A stretch of 64,000 nucleotides of DNA. Source: Primula veris. Its lineage: Eukaryota; Streptophyta; Magnoliopsida; Ericales; Primulaceae. The stretch is from positions 26,544,402 through 26,608,401 of the forward strand of contig OY821750.1 in NCBI GenBank assembly GCA_963682055.1, written 5' to 3'. The notes beneath the pieces were generated by a model. That model saw only the letters and a program-made list of their open reading frames with translations, did no database searches and was not told the DNA's origin. Position numbers and translations under genes: made by a program. Positions 36,266-49,964 of this stretch are shown here, piece after piece; the first letter of the stretch is position 1, and each line of letters opens with the position of its first letter.

Positions 36266-39200
36266 CTAGTTAATCTTCTCCAGCAACTTGATCCCATATG
36301 CTTGCAAGATATCCAGAGCTGTAACATGATTTTTAAAGAAAGCTGAGTACTAGTATAATAAGGTATTAAGGTAATAAAATATTTTAAGAAAAAAGTCTTC
36401 AGTCTACATACTGGAAAGGGAAAGAACAGGATATCTAGGAAATTTTGAATACCTGGAATGTACACTTCTGGTTCAATAGGTCTCAAAACCCCTCTTGTAT
36501 TGATTTTATTTGCCAGTATGAGCTATTATGACAAGTAAAGTGGCATTAGTACAAGTTACAGCGATATAAAATTCTAGAAAGGGAATCATTACAGGTTCAA
36601 AAGGGAACAAAAGATGGGTGTTATTAGTTGGAGCTGGAAACTTGCTCAGAACATAAGTTCGATGCTCAAACAAGCTACATCAGTTTTACCGTGTTATGTT
36701 TTAGGTAAAGAGTAAGAAGGGACAATTAAAGGACACTCATGCTATTGTACAGATTACAGATATACATGTTCATCTTAAGGAAATTTAACATATACTTCCA
36801 TTATAGAAAAAGGATACCAGGCTGTTGATTTATCATTGCTTAGCTTACAAGTGTCTTCATGTTGATTTTTAAAGCGTTAATCTTTACTTTAACCGATGGA
36901 GTGAAATTATTACTCCACTGTCAATGATGGTTGTGGGTTAAATGATTTTATTAATTTTAGCATAAATAAAGTTGAAAATTATACTCGAGATGTCCAAAGA
37001 ATACTTAATCCTATATGAAACACTAAGATTGTGAAAATTGAAATTTATAAAATTTGATCTTTGAATAAGAAAAGCAATGATGTCCAAGGATTGTGAAAAT
37101 TGAAATTCATATGTATCTATATAAGTACATACCAGAGCTCCAATGGCTGCTGGGATTCCAACAGTAGAAGCCATAGCGGTTGTAATTTTCCCATTATTGT
37201 CACTTTTCCCAAATTCCACAAGAGTGGCCATATGATTCTCTGTCGGTCGACCATCTGGAAATTCTACTTCCACTTCGTGGTGCAAAAGCACCATATCCTG
37301 ATCACCAAAATTAAATGGGTAAACTAAAGAAGACTTGCATTTACAAGATATTGCAAGTATGCCCCTAAAATTTAAAAAACTCGATTTCTTTAAATTGAGC
37401 ATCCTCTGTGGCAATCCAAATAATAGAGAGTTTACTGGCCAAAAGCATATTCTTTTTCACTGAAAAGGCACCATGCCTGTCAGAGATTATTTTCTCCAAA
37501 TATGACCAAAACTCAAGGAAAGTGAAGGAGTGTTCACAACGATATACTCTGTCAGAAATGTTGGTATAAACTCAATTTTTCTGTTTCTAAACACAGAAAG
37601 GTTACATTTATTCAATGATTGATAATGTAAAGATCAAATATAAGCCAAGTGTATAGGATGATGAACAGATAGCAACATACCAGTTCTGTGCGAGAATATG
37701 CTAGCCTCTCTTCCATGCGAATACATGTAACATCAAATGCACTCTGACAGGATATAGGAATTTCAGTCTTCTCGTGAAACCCCAAAAATCTAATAAAAAA
37801 ATTCAAATTTTATTAGATATAGGAACTTTGGTCTATAAATAACAAAAAGAGTAAAAGATGTAGTAGAAAAGTCATGTCGTCATTTCACATTGCTTTTCAG
37901 ATCATCCTCTTTCGCTTATGCATATTTATTTATTTAGGAAGATAAGCACAAGCTTTTAAAAGTAAAATGTCCATCATAAACTAATATGAGTATTTTTAAA
38001 CTAATAGCATCGATGAGAACATACATAATGGTTTTGGCAGTCTTTGCTGCAGTTTCTTGTTTTTCACAATATCCAAGAGTAATTATCCTTTCAACGATAT
38101 CCCTTTCTCCTAATATTAGGCCATTCGACTTCTGATTTTGATCACCAAGGAGTTCGAGCAAAAACGATGCATGCGAGAGTTTCTTTTCTTGCTCAAGTAA
38201 CAGATGGGCTTCTGTGTTAAAGAAGCCTATTCTTGCCAAGGTACCCATTATTTCACCAAATCCTGTTCAGAAAAAGAATTAAGGAATTTTTCACACAGAC
38301 ACCATCAAAGGTAAAAGAACATATTTCAGAATAAATTTTCTATTAATGGTTGTCTGGTGCATTTAGTTAGAAATAGTTCAACATATGATATTCTTTTTTC
38401 TTTTCAAGGTATAGGAGAAAACTGTTGTTCAAACTTTAGATGAGTCAAGCCCTGAAAATGCAAATTTGAGTATTAGATTACAATCAAAACTTGCCTTCAT
38501 ATCTAAGAGTTCCACGAAATATTGTTGAAGCTTCACCTCCTATTCCATATATGTCCCCATAGATTATTGAATTGCGATTTGGCAGGCACTCCAAGGCAAA
38601 AGCTGGAAGATCGGGTATCCTGAATTTTGTGGCAGAATCATAGAGATCGTCTCCTGCAAGTTTGCATAATTACTCACAGAATTTAGGATCTTCTTTTTCT
38701 TCTTATAAAATGACTAAAAAAGATCCACACTAACATAGAGGTATGTCAGTATCTGGACTACACGCAGCTCACCTCCAACAAGTACACGTACTTCTTTTTC
38801 TTTTTATTACTTTTTGCAGAATTAACTTCCCTTAAATGTTCACAACTCACCTGTAACATGTACAGTTACTCCTTGAGATATGTAAGTAGCTGGATTGCGC
38901 CCAGCTCGGATAGCTCCTGCCGGATTCCAACTGAAATAATTTACTGAAACACAGTAAGTAAATGCCTATCTTTCCTTATGACCTAGGACTGAGAAATAAA
39001 AATAAAACCTAATTGTTTTTTTTTTTGTATTATAAGACATTTATTCCCATTGGGTTCACAATAAAATAGAGTAATGAAAGATGAGTCATAATATAATCTA
39101 GAATGTCTATTTGAGCACTGATATATTCGCCTGGAAATTTACCCTCCATATGAGTCAAACAGTGGGAGTGCAAATAACACTTTTGCACTTAGTCCTGGTA

Positions 39201-41991
39201 GTTTATTATACTATTTGAAAAAAGAAAATGGCTGAACCAATGGCAGGTGTCCACCTCCGGTATGTCATGTTTTCAGGATAAATATGGAAGCAACAATCAT
39301 TTTCCTTTCCATCAATTAGCATCTCGCCTAAGCTTTGATTGAATCTCATTGATGATTGTTGTTCAGAGAAAAGTAAACATAGCAAACAAAACCACTTGAA
39401 TCATGTTATTAGGTCTTTTAGTTTTGGTTCTTTGTTAAGCATATTGATGGAATTACTTGTACTGACTTATCATAAATGTATTTAACCAAGTATTATCTAT
39501 CAAAACTTTTTGAGGGAAGACCAGTTCATGAATACCTGAATTTATAGGCAAGCGGGTTATTTGCAGCCTCAGGGGATGGAAGGCCACCACAATAAGAAGT
39601 AAAAGACCGAATAATACCCTTCCTAACATGTGCCTGATTGATCATTTTCATCGCCATCATGTGATCTATGATATTAAATATAGATCAGTATCACAATATG
39701 AAGAAATAAAATCTTCAATCAATTTCTTTGGAAAAAACTTTTTAAAAGGTTCAATACTGTAACCATCTCATTTCTAATAAAAATTCGAAATGTATTAACA
39801 AGTCACATCATTGGTGCACGACGAGTGTCCCAAAATTAGGTGTTTTATATGAAACTGAAAGGGGTAAACTAAGAATTGAGTTTCTTAACATGAGACAGTT
39901 AAGCATTAAAATGCCAACATCATGTCGTTGGATTATTTTAGTCTTTATCTTTTGCAAATCCAAACCTAATATAAAGAAGCAGAAGTTGTTCCAGATGTGA
40001 ATTACCTATTCCTGGGTCCAATCCCATCTCACCAAGAATTGTTATACCAGCATTTTTTGCTGCTTCATCTAGCTTTGAAATGGAATCATCAACATAACTA
40101 GCAGTAACGAGATGTTTCCTAAGCTGCATAACAAATGTGTTATTAGTAAGGAAAAAAAAAAAGCTTTCCTAATGAAACGCAGTCAATCAACTAAAAATAG
40201 ACAACCGGGTTATATAAATAAAATTGTGGTTGGAAGTGTCTTTTCACCCTTTTGTTTAAAGGGCATTACATAGCTTAAAAAGAAAGAAATGCCTAAAATT
40301 TAAGAGAAAGATCTATCCCAATATATAAGTAATGAGAATTGAGAACATTTCTAACAGACTAACAGTGCAGTAGAAGATAATAATAGAATAACATACTGGA
40401 GTATATGCGTAGGCACCTTAAACTGAAATTTACAAGCATATTAAAAATACAATGCACAACGGAATTTGCATTGGGTCAAAAGTCTAAACTCTAAATAAGC
40501 GTATATGCTCTACGAATCAATTGAAAATATTTTTTTCTTCTTAAAAAAGTATATTACAAGATAAAAAAATTGATTGACATCAAGAGTTATTTTCAGATGC
40601 ACGCGGATCCAAGTTAATGCCAGATAAAGCATCAAATATAGAACATATTTATCACTGTTATATGTTGTGGCAACTTGATATTCAGCAAAGTTTTTGTAAA
40701 AGAGTAACAAGTGTTCATATACCTTAATACATGCATTTGCTATGGTGACATGGCAGCTCGCAGGTAATAAGCTGATAACGACCTCAACCTGCAAAAGTAC
40801 AAACATAATTTTGTAATATAAGACGACGCTGCTTGCTCTTTTAATACTTAATAGTTTGTCAATATAGTAATAAACTTCCAGGAGTGAGGAAAGGCACAGT
40901 CAACGGTTTACAATAGAAAGCTCTACCTTTGATATGTAATCACACAGACGTTCATGATCAGTTATATCAAGCTCAACTGCTGTCGCATTTGGTATACCTT
41001 CTGAGATCTGCGATTTGTTCTCAATTAGCATTTAATATTTCTTTTAGTCAGCCTTAGCAGACCGTTATTAGTTCTGTAAAATCAAAGTAGAATCTTATTT
41101 TTCTTATAATGGGTAGTGGGAACGGATTAAGAACCATGTTTTAAAACTAAATCTTTTAAAAATGAGACAATCATTAAGTTTTGACCATCTAAAATTTCTG
41201 AGAACTATTTTTTACGGTTAATAAGACAGGACATATGTCTGATTTTATTCGCTCAACCGATCCCAATGGCCATTTTTCTTTAATTCAAAAGATTAATATC
41301 ATCACTATTGTACATGGTCAAAAAACTTTTAAGTGTTTTTAATCTACGCAAAAACTGGTGTAAATCGGTATTCTTTCTCCAAATAGTGACTGGTGAGCCT
41401 ATTAAGTTGACCACTGATTGATTAGTGGTCTAAGTTAGTATTTGCTTGTAAGTTCCGTTAAATGGCTTACATGGAAAGAACTACATTTGGGGCTTAACAA
41501 AAATAATAATTTTCAAGAAGACTACTTCCATTCTTTCTAAATAAGTTTAGCAAGTTGACTTTTTATGGAAGGGCCACCCATAGTCATGATATAAATTACG
41601 GTAGAACCAATTTCATTGAATGCAATATGCGAAATTGGAGTACCTCTTGTGAATCCTTTAGATAAAGAGATGCAACAATAACTTGAACATCATTTTGATC
41701 TTCAAAGTCCGGTTCTAAACATGTCTTTAACCATTTTTGTGACGAAACACTTCCAATTGAAGCTAATAGTTCTGCAGCTGGTCGACAGACCCGACCAGCA
41801 CCGAGAATAAGGACTTTAATTTTATTTTTCTCATCATTTTCTTTTATGAGATCGCTCTCGTAAACCTCTCCTATCTGCATCGAAATGGTATTATTTTCTT
41901 TATTCAAAATTGCTTTATGTTCGCCCCGACTAGTTATTGAAGTTAGACCCTCAACAATTTGGTCCAGAACTGCACTGTCATCTGCACTGAC
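36266..41991 (-). other. LKR/SDH: SDH half, exons 13-24
   Basis: Exon map (high to low): 41991-41644, 41007-40927, 40788-40723, 40123-40006, 39665-39536, 38930-38851, 38653-38495, 38262-38025, 37789-37681, 37297-37133, 36522-36453, 36318-36266. Landmarks: linker plus ILGAGRVCRPAAELL (exon 13), VVISLLPASCH (exon 15), TASYVDD and GEMGLDPGI (exon 16), FTSYCGGLPSPEAANNPLAY (exon 17), and MVLLHHEVEVEF and STVGIPAAIGAL (exon 22). The domain is complete. Confidence 0.93.
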
Positions 41992-43615
41992 CTGTATCAG
42001 CAGAAGACAGCTTAATAAACTAAAAAAATAAGAAATTCATCGCTAAAATTTCCCCCAAAGGTCAAAATAATGCTGAAGTTCGAAATAAACCAATATCAGC
42101 GGGACGCCATAAAAACTTGCTTAGTTTGCTTATGTATAGGGACGAACGACCCTTCCCTCAGTTGCTCCAGGCTGTAGGGTAGGGGGGAGGAGTGATGTAT
42201 ATTTTTTTAGCTTTAAGTACTCCAATAAATAATGATTAATGAGTGTTTCATACTGTAATAAAATGGGCACTTAGAGCGTAGAATGAAGTTCATATGCGTA
42301 GAATCAAGTCCATACGTTTTTATCCAATAAATATTTAGATCTTAAAATTACAGTGACTTACTAAATCATCACCAAAATGTGTAAAAAATGTAATGCATTT
42401 AAGATTTCAGAGTATATGTGAATAAAATATTATCACTAGTGCAATTAAAAATAACAAGAAGAGAAAACCTTACTTCGAGTTCTGAATAAGACATAGCATT
42501 TGCACTTTGACCCACTTGACATTTTACTAAGTGAAAGGAACCACCTGCAGCTTCTATAACATCTAAGGCCTCGTTTATCAGAAACTGATCGAACAGATGA
42601 CCGCTCAGTGATACCTGCCAATTCTCAAATTTAGGAAATTTAAATAAGAAAATAAAATAGACTACAAGTATAGCTGAAATTTTGCATAAGTTCCATGAGA
42701 CTTGAGATCTGAGTAATCAATACATAGAGAGTAGCATATGGATAAGCATACCAGTATATTATATTTCTTTGTACTGGGAAAGTAGTTTGCTTGATCGTCT
42801 GGCAAATCACTGCAGTTCAAAAATCATATTAGCAGCCATTATGATGGGTTAGAAATAATTTTAGGGTCATGAGTGGTCAAAAATTAAATTTTACTACATT
42901 GTCGTGTTAGCCATAATGATGTGTCAACTTTTCACACTCTCGCTATAACTTTCCTGTTATATGTAGCAATAAAATTAATTATTGCTATGCGGGCCATGAC
43001 CTATTGAATACTTTAAATAATTGTACTTTTCAATATAAATCATTATTATAACTCTTATTTTATTTAGTTCTAAAGTTTTTATAGTAACATATACATTGTG
43101 ATGCAAAAAATCAAGTTAACTCTAACATGTGAAGGTGCAAGTTAAAATACATATTTTCGCTTATGTGTCAACACTTAATAAACAAAAAATAAAAATAACA
43201 ATGTAGATGCTCTTAATAAATGTGAACTTCAATCATTGTTTTTTCTTTGGGTACATTCAATGATTGGTCTTTACTTTATCCTTCTGCAGAAACATCTTAG
43301 TATTTCAAGGCTAATTATTAAAATACTCTTGAATTTTGATCTTTTATCAATATAGTTCCATTTTTTCAACTCTTACCAATTCCATGCCTTAGGTTTCATT
43401 AAGTCAAAGCAAGTCATCCCGTCAATGTTTTGACCATTTCGCCATTGTCCTTCAAGGGTACACTAAGATAAATCTTTATTGGAGGTTAATATTTTAATAA
43501 TGCATCATTTGTCACTCTCACTCTCTAAATTTGTGCACTTGACATTGTCTTTTTCAAATATTTAACTATCAATACAAACATACTTCGTATAAAAATTGTT
43601 ATTTTTTTTCTTAGT

Positions 43616-43653
<38 letters not shown>

Positions 43654-46600
43654 TCAAGGAAGTTAATTACTCATGGTCGATTTAGATGTAACTCTGATGG
43701 TTATAGCTAATATTTATTTACTCAAAAATTGAAAGAATAAGGAAAATAAGCAACAAACGAGTTATACATCTTCCAAAACAATTCTGTTTCAGAAAAAAGG
43801 TTGAACACTCTCCACATCATAGTGAATTCATAAACTAATAATATGATTAAAAAACTCTTAACATACTTTATTTGATTACCAAAATATTATTCTATGCATA
43901 TATATATATGTGCACACACACACACATATATATATATGTGTGTATATATAAATGTGCACATATCATTTTATTATAATAAGTCAACCCAAGTCAAATGAGC
44001 CTGTCCAATTTAGCCATTTTTTTCCAAAAATACCCATATACTTTTTTATTAATTACAATAATACCATACTCACATAAAAAAATATAAAAAGTAATAATTA
44101 ATAACACTATTTATCCGTCTTTAACAACCAAACATTCTTTTAAGTCTTATTATCTTATACTATTTTTTTTTTATTATCCACATATTTGTATCATAACTAC
44201 ACGTATTTTCTATATTTTAATTGCATTGCGCGTCACACACGCAACGCGTGGGGCACGATTACTAGCATATATATGTGTGTGTGTACACACAGAGAGAGGT
44301 GAAGTGTTTAAATAATTAACGTCCGGTGTTACATCAATTCTAAGAAAGCAATTTTAACTGAATATCAATCTGATCAGGTTAAGTAACAAACCCATACCGT
44401 AGCTAATGACCTATGAAGGATACAAGAATGCATATTGCCTCAATACCCTCAATATGAACCAAACGTATTCGAACATAGATAAATGGTAAATAGAACTTGA
44501 CCCAAACAGAAAGAGTCGACAGTTATCTTCTACTATATATTATGAACCGGTATTTTATTAAACAATAATACACTCAATTCTTCAAAGCAATATTGATGTT
44601 TCTCATTGTTTCTTGATTCCAACTTTCTTACTAAATATTTGACAAGAACCAAGTGTTTCGCCGAGACTTCTCTCTTTTAATTTACGAACAAAATGGTTTG
44701 ATGTCAGTACAGTAATTTCTCCTTTAGACAACAAAATAGAAAGAAAAACTTGGTTCAGGACTAGAAATCCTCCCAAATATCTCACGCCTAAAGACTCATG
44801 ATGAAGTTTCTATCCCAAAATATTAATGCACATAACAAATTAAAAACAAAAACAAAATGGTCAAGCAGCTCAGAATACTTACTCCGAGTCAGCGTCTCGC
44901 ATACGACGAATGTATTCATAAAAAGGAGTAAGAGATCCCCCGTGTGCTATACAAGCTCTCTTTAGATGTGGTGGTAATTCTTCAATATCCTTCATTGAAG
45001 CCAAATTCCCAATAAATCGGGATAGTATATCACCAAAGTGTTGAGAAGCCTTTCACCAATAAAATAAATTTTTGACGTTATAAAACTTGGTCAAACAATT
45101 TAATGTTGCTACTCACTCATATTAACTCCGCAAAAGAAAGTGATGTTAAAAATGATTTTTTATCTCACCTCTTTTGCGAACTCGGTTGGAAGTATATCCA
45201 CAGCCAAACATATTATACCGGAACCCTCCATGTCATCATGATAAGTATTACTCACTGGATCATATCTGTAAAAGAGACATTACCAGACAAAACCTCACAT
45301 AAGCCTTCCAACTTACTGATTTTCCCTGTGTTCCATTTATAGAAAACTCGCTTCAGAATGGCTTAGAGCTCACTCTTTGTTCATAGACGTAAAGATACTT
45401 GTGACGTCTGGCTGAAAAGCTCAAAGCTAGATTTTATGCTCTGAGGTGCCCTTTTTGGGTTCCAAAACAAGAAAAGAATAAGTGTTGGTTTTAATTTTAT
45501 TTTCGAAAAAAATTAAACAGTACTACTTTATACTTAAAAAATGACGAACGATGATATCACAATGGTTCTTTATGATTATTAGCGATTGTGTTTTTTTGGT
45601 AAATTTTCAATTCTAGACTTTGGGTTTCACTTTATATTTGCATAAGTTTATTGAGTTATGTGTTTTATTGCTCTTAAGTTTGAACTTAGTGATTATGAAA
45701 TATACGATGTTGTTTAGATATACAATTATCTTTATTAATACAATTATAATTTTAAGCAAAACTCAAATATAATGGAGCTTATGAACGACTATAATTTGGA
45801 CTCATCATGTCACAACGATAACGAAGGTTTCTCAACCGATGACTATAGTGTTCATTCTGATTTTGGGGCGTCAGTAGTCGGAATATCAGAAATCAAAAAC
45901 ACTCCATGATTACTAGAGGGCATCGAGTACAAACAAGTTGGGATTATTGACGCTGCTGTTTCTATGTTTGAAGTAATAGCTCGATTAAATTCTGAATTCA
46001 TATATGAGCACTTATCTACTTTAGCTTGGGATTGTGTTTTAAGTAAAATAGTGGGTTTGTGATGCAAACCGAGTTTGTTTAGGTAGAAGCAAAGATTTAG
46101 TTTGTATTGTTCTTTTCAATGTTACTTCTTTCATTTCACCAGAGAACATGATAAGGCTTGTACTAGTTTGTGGTAGGATGGTTTTTTCTTTTAATTTTTG
46201 TTTTTTTCACTTTGTTGATGTAAGCTGGGTCAGGTCCCATTTTATATTAATAAAGTTTTGTTTTAATTAAAAAAAAATAATTTAAGCAAAACTCACTCTT
46301 TACGTGTCGATACTTACGCTTAAGCTTGCAAAACAATTCCACATTTTGAAACATATCTTTGAGCTAGTACGTCTATTAAAGCGTATAAATAGAGAACAAA
46401 ATACATACAAGCACTACAAGAAACTCCAGAAATAACCTCAAATAGACCTTAATGCTCAGCCAAATTTGAAGATGTAAACGACTTAAGGGTGTACTATACC
46501 TGAAGAAAGGAGAGTCAATTAATGTACTTTGGTTAACAAATTCGATTGAGCCTCCAACATCACAAGTAATATCAGAAATTCCAACAAGTGGGCATGCTTT

Positions 46601-49600
46601 GCCCATTAGATCTTGCAACTGATTGGTAGTCAATAATCGAGGAAACCTTTTCTCCCAGTACATGCAATTGACTGTAAAAATATACATTTAAAGTATCAGA
46701 CATTAAGAGTTTTTCTTTCCTAATATAGCAACTTTAACAAACCATCAGTTCACTATTTCAATATAAATGGAGTAATAAAAAAACATCAAACAGCTTAAAA
46801 CATGGCAGTGTTCCATTAGGAGAATTTTTTCTTTTTGTAAAATTAACATTACTTTAAAATTTACCCATAAAATCAAGGTTTTCCTCCGGTCGAATGTGAC
46901 AAATAAATGTTTCATAGTATAAACTATAGAGGCCAAGAAGGAATAATGCAATGTCAAGTACCTATAACAGATGCATAAGGGGCCACTTTTTCATGAAAAA
47001 TTGGGTTGTAATGTTCTGGATGTGCATAGTAATCAGCCTGTAAAGAGAAGAATATATAAGATCAGCAAAATGTTGCAATTTTTTTTTTGGACATTTTCTA
47101 AAACATTTCTAACTTTTGGATCAGTTTATCCAATATGTCACCAATAGATAAAACAAAGTTATATAAGGGTGTCTTCTTCCCTTATTCTCTCTCCATCACC
47201 TAAACAATATTTTTTTACTAAATGGCAGACAAGTAAAATGTTACAGCTTAGTGAGATAGCAATTTAAGCATTAGATAACAACTTTAAAGATGAGCTCACG
47301 TACTTTATTAAAATCTTTAGCAGGATCTTTAGGTACAACCATATCTTCGCAAGTAACTACACAGCCATATACTTGGAAGACCCTTTTTGATGTCCTTGCA
47401 GATTGAGAATCTCTGGCCTTAATATTTAGAACAAAAACAACAAGATCAAGAATGATTAATTTAAATAGTTAGAATGAATATGCCAATAGCGGAAAAAACT
47501 GTATGTTCACATTGTGAAGGAATCTTAGTTCTCCATAAACCAGAAATAATCAATTATGGGTTATTCAGATCTAAAACACGTGAACGTTGATTTGTAAAAG
47601 TTATAAAATGACTTCAAATATCGCTGAAAAACTAAGGTTTACATCAAAAGGCATCATAAATTGATGCTAACAGAAGAAAAAGTTATGATTTGTGTATCCC
47701 AAACATAAACAAACCAATACAAGCATGGGATAAGGAAAAAACATTTTAAAACATTTTCCATTCTCTCCTTAATTCTGTACTCGGAGTTCCTGCTAATGGA
47801 AAAAGTAGTGCAGTTAATTTTTTTTGCTGAAATTTGGCATTACTTTAGCAACCATATTCTGTGTTTACATCTCTCTTGCAATTTTTTCACTAAATTTTGA
47901 GTATTTTACAATAAAAATCAGTTACTGAAAGTTATGGTGAACAAGTACTATACAATTATAACCACAGATACATACACTTGCTACAAAAGAAAATACTATT
48001 GTGTTATTTAATTTTATGAATCTAGATAAAGTGCATATAGAAACGCCATATTACCGTCCCAGAGATATCAGGAAGTCTGCCTGAATCCACGAAAGTGTGC
48101 GGCAGTAGTTTGAAAATTTCTTGTGCCCCATGAGAAACTACAAAAACCACAGTAATTTTACCTTTTGCCCACAGTGAACTAGAAGATATGCAGAAATAAT
48201 ATGCAACAGGGTGCAGAATAGGTTACAAATAGATTAGGTTTCTGAAAATAATGTACCGTTTCCAGAACCAGTAAAAACAAATACAAGGGGACAAATGCCA
48301 GATGGCAATCCGAAAGTTGCTATCTCTTCACCCACAGATATCACAGCAGCCTTTGCAGCAGCTAACGAAGGATACATATAAGATGCTCCCAACGACAAAA
48401 AAGGTGTAGAATACCCAAGGTTAAGATATCCTAAAACAGAAGAAAAAAAATCAGAATGTATGTCTTTAATAGATAGCAACTTGTAACGGATATGAAAAGG
48501 TTTAAAAGTGAAAAAATAAGTCTAAATTGCATTTCTGAACAACAACTTATTAACAGATTTCGACTTTAGTACACTAACTTATCATTTCTTGGCGATTTTA
48601 GAGCATTATACAACCATAGACCAAGGGTGAAAATGAAAAAAAATCCCATAAATAGGGACTAAACTAGAAAAATTGTGACAGGACGTGTAAACAATATATT
48701 TAACAAATGGTCACATAGTATGTAAAAAAAAAATGTTTTGATTAAAACCACAATCTGTGGTTCTTTTTGATATGGAAGACTAAGTGTACTAAATGTCACA
48801 TTAGTGTACTAATTGCAAAAGATTGTAGGTTGGTGTATAAAATTAAAATTTGGTGATACGTTAGTGTACAGAACTAGAATTATAACTAACTAGGGGGGAA
48901 AAACAGCATACGTTGTCCCAATCCACGTAAGAAATCAATCATTCCGGCTCTTCCAGCGAATTTTCCAAATGCTAGTAGTCTTGTACCATTTTCACCAACG
49001 ATAAGCTCGTAATCAAACAATGTTGCTCGTTCAGATAAAACCTAAACAAGATGAAAAATGTAAGGTGGTGGAAATTGATGGTGGGGTAAATTCTATGGTG
49101 GAAGTAACACTGTAAAACAGAACATACCTTATCTAGCAATGGCATGTTTTCCTTTTGTGCCTTGTGGGTATGTGAGAAAAAGGCATATGTTCTATCAGGA
49201 AGAATCATCTCCAACTACCCAGAAAAACAATAAAAATTTCATTGTTGCAATATATCTAAAACGTGAGTCCTACTAAAGGAAGAAATTAAATCGTTCATCA
49301 CCTTCCTAAAACCAGTGAGTGACAAAATAGCATTTCAAATTACATCTTGAAGAGATATTGTTATTGCAGCTTGTAACTAAAGAAGTAGGCTTATTTAAGG
49401 CTGAAAGGAAAATATTGAGTTGGCCAAACTTTAAACTTCTGCCTTTTTTCAGGCCACAAAAAGATGAGCTTTTTAAGTTGGCAAACCAAATGCATTCCAG
49501 GCTTCCAGCTTATAAGCAGAAAAGTCATATATAAGTTGAAATCAAAACTGCAAAAAGTCCCTTACACTAATGATTTCACAGCACAAATTCTATGTAAGAT

Positions 49601-49964
49601 AAAACAATCTAGTGACCATTTAATGTTATTGAGGAACTATCCTCAACTATCAAGTACTGCCGGATTTTTAAGTCCTTTTAATTTCAAAAAGTGAGGGGGG
49701 GAACTCAAATCGTACCTTTGGTTGTTTTATACCCAAGATAAGACCACATTCCGACAAATCGTCCGATATTTCACAACCCACATCTTCATATAAAGCGTCA
49801 TGGTGAATACGCTTTGTCGATGATTGTACAATAATCCTGGAAATTTTTGTTTTACCCCTGCCACTATGCAAAAGCCGAGCACAGTGAGAAGGAGTTAGCG
49901 GAACCCTTCGCTCCCATTTGTTAGTGGATTCAGATAGAATCCCAACCACTCCATTTCCAAGCAT
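36266..49964 (-). CDS. LKR/SDH: Bifunctional lysine-ketoglutarate reductase / saccharopine dehydrogenase
   Basis: This cytosolic enzyme starts lysine breakdown. The LKR half condenses lysine and 2-oxoglutarate to saccharopine (NADPH); the SDH half oxidises it to glutamate and aminoadipate semialdehyde (NAD+). Twenty-four exons on the - strand join into one 3165-nt frame (1054 aa; the Arabidopsis enzyme is 1064). It starts MLGNGVVGILSE, ten residues shorter than the Arabidopsis N-terminus, because no upstream in-frame ATG precedes a TAA. All borders are GT-AG except after exon 19 (GC donor at 38493-38494). The SDH Rossmann motif ILGAGRVCRP lies at residues 578-587. It ends KLLEKIN with TAG at 36266-36268. 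No stop or frameshift is seen. Its introns hold a retrocopy and microsatellites, and exons 9-10 are duplicated at the right window edge. Confidence 0.97.
43616..43950. repeat. (TA)n(CA)n microsatellites in LKR/SDH intron 10
   Basis: 43616-43653 is (TA)13 running into (CA)6. 43899-43950 is a mirror-like TATATA-TGTG-CACACA-TATATA-TGTG tract. The rest of this 2.07-kb intron (42810-44882) is AT-rich and featureless. Confidence 0.8.
44221..44265 (+). mobile_element. Possible Helitron 3' end
   Basis: A GC-rich stem TTGCG..CGCAA within GCGCGTCACACACGCAACG is followed about 20 nt later by CTAG (44262-44265). Hairpin-then-CTRR is the Helitron 3' signature. The next base is C rather than T and I found no matching 5' TC end, so this is weak. 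Confidence 0.25.
44513..45797. repeat. Source copy of a 1.28-kb duplication (LKR/SDH exons 9-10)
   Basis: This stretch matches 62716-64000 at a constant offset of 18203 with no gaps. I see three mismatches (44615, 44707, 45184). It spans exons 9 and 10, intron 9, parts of introns 8 and 10, and the first 32 bp of the retrocopy. The match runs to the window end, so the true length is unknown. The rest of the intact gene surrounds this copy. Confidence 0.95.
45751..46295 (+). pseudogene. Poly(A)-tailed retrocopy in LKR/SDH intron 8
   Basis: The 515-bp insert 45766-46280 is bracketed by a perfect 15-bp direct repeat TTTAAGCAAAACTCA (45751-45765, 46281-46295). It ends in an A-rich tail (about 46268-46280), 15 nt after AATAAAG. 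These are marks of LINE-driven retrotransposition of an mRNA. It lies antisense to LKR/SDH. Its 5' end starts AATATAATGGAG and opens a frame of 47 codons to a TGA near 45909. That frame continues as LLEGIEYKQVG..MFEVIARLN and ends at a later TGA. The short EGIEYK..ARLN stretch is reminiscent of the start of FAR1-type domains, but I cannot identify the parent gene. Confidence 0.75.

Larger units (their letters stand above)
42474..49964 (-). other. LKR/SDH: LKR half, exons 1-12
   Basis: Exon map (high to low): 49964-49716, 49214-49128, 49041-48912, 48430-48257, 48137-48055, 47417-47304, 47037-46962, 46671-46500, 45265-45169, 45049-44883, 42809-42752, 42614-42474. Landmarks are KRIHHDALYEDVGCE (exon 1), FFSHTHKAQKENMPLL (exon 2), GYSTPFLSLGASYMYPSLA and the nucleotide-site-like VFVFTGSGN (exon 4), NCMYWEKRFP and CDVGGSIEF (exon 8). 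Exons 11-13 are the more variable linker region. Confidence 0.93.

Noticed and set aside
44603..45342. Short frames repeated identically at 62806-63545
   Set aside because: They look like a conserved gene pair but are non-coding intron and antisense frames carried along in the exon 9-10 duplication.
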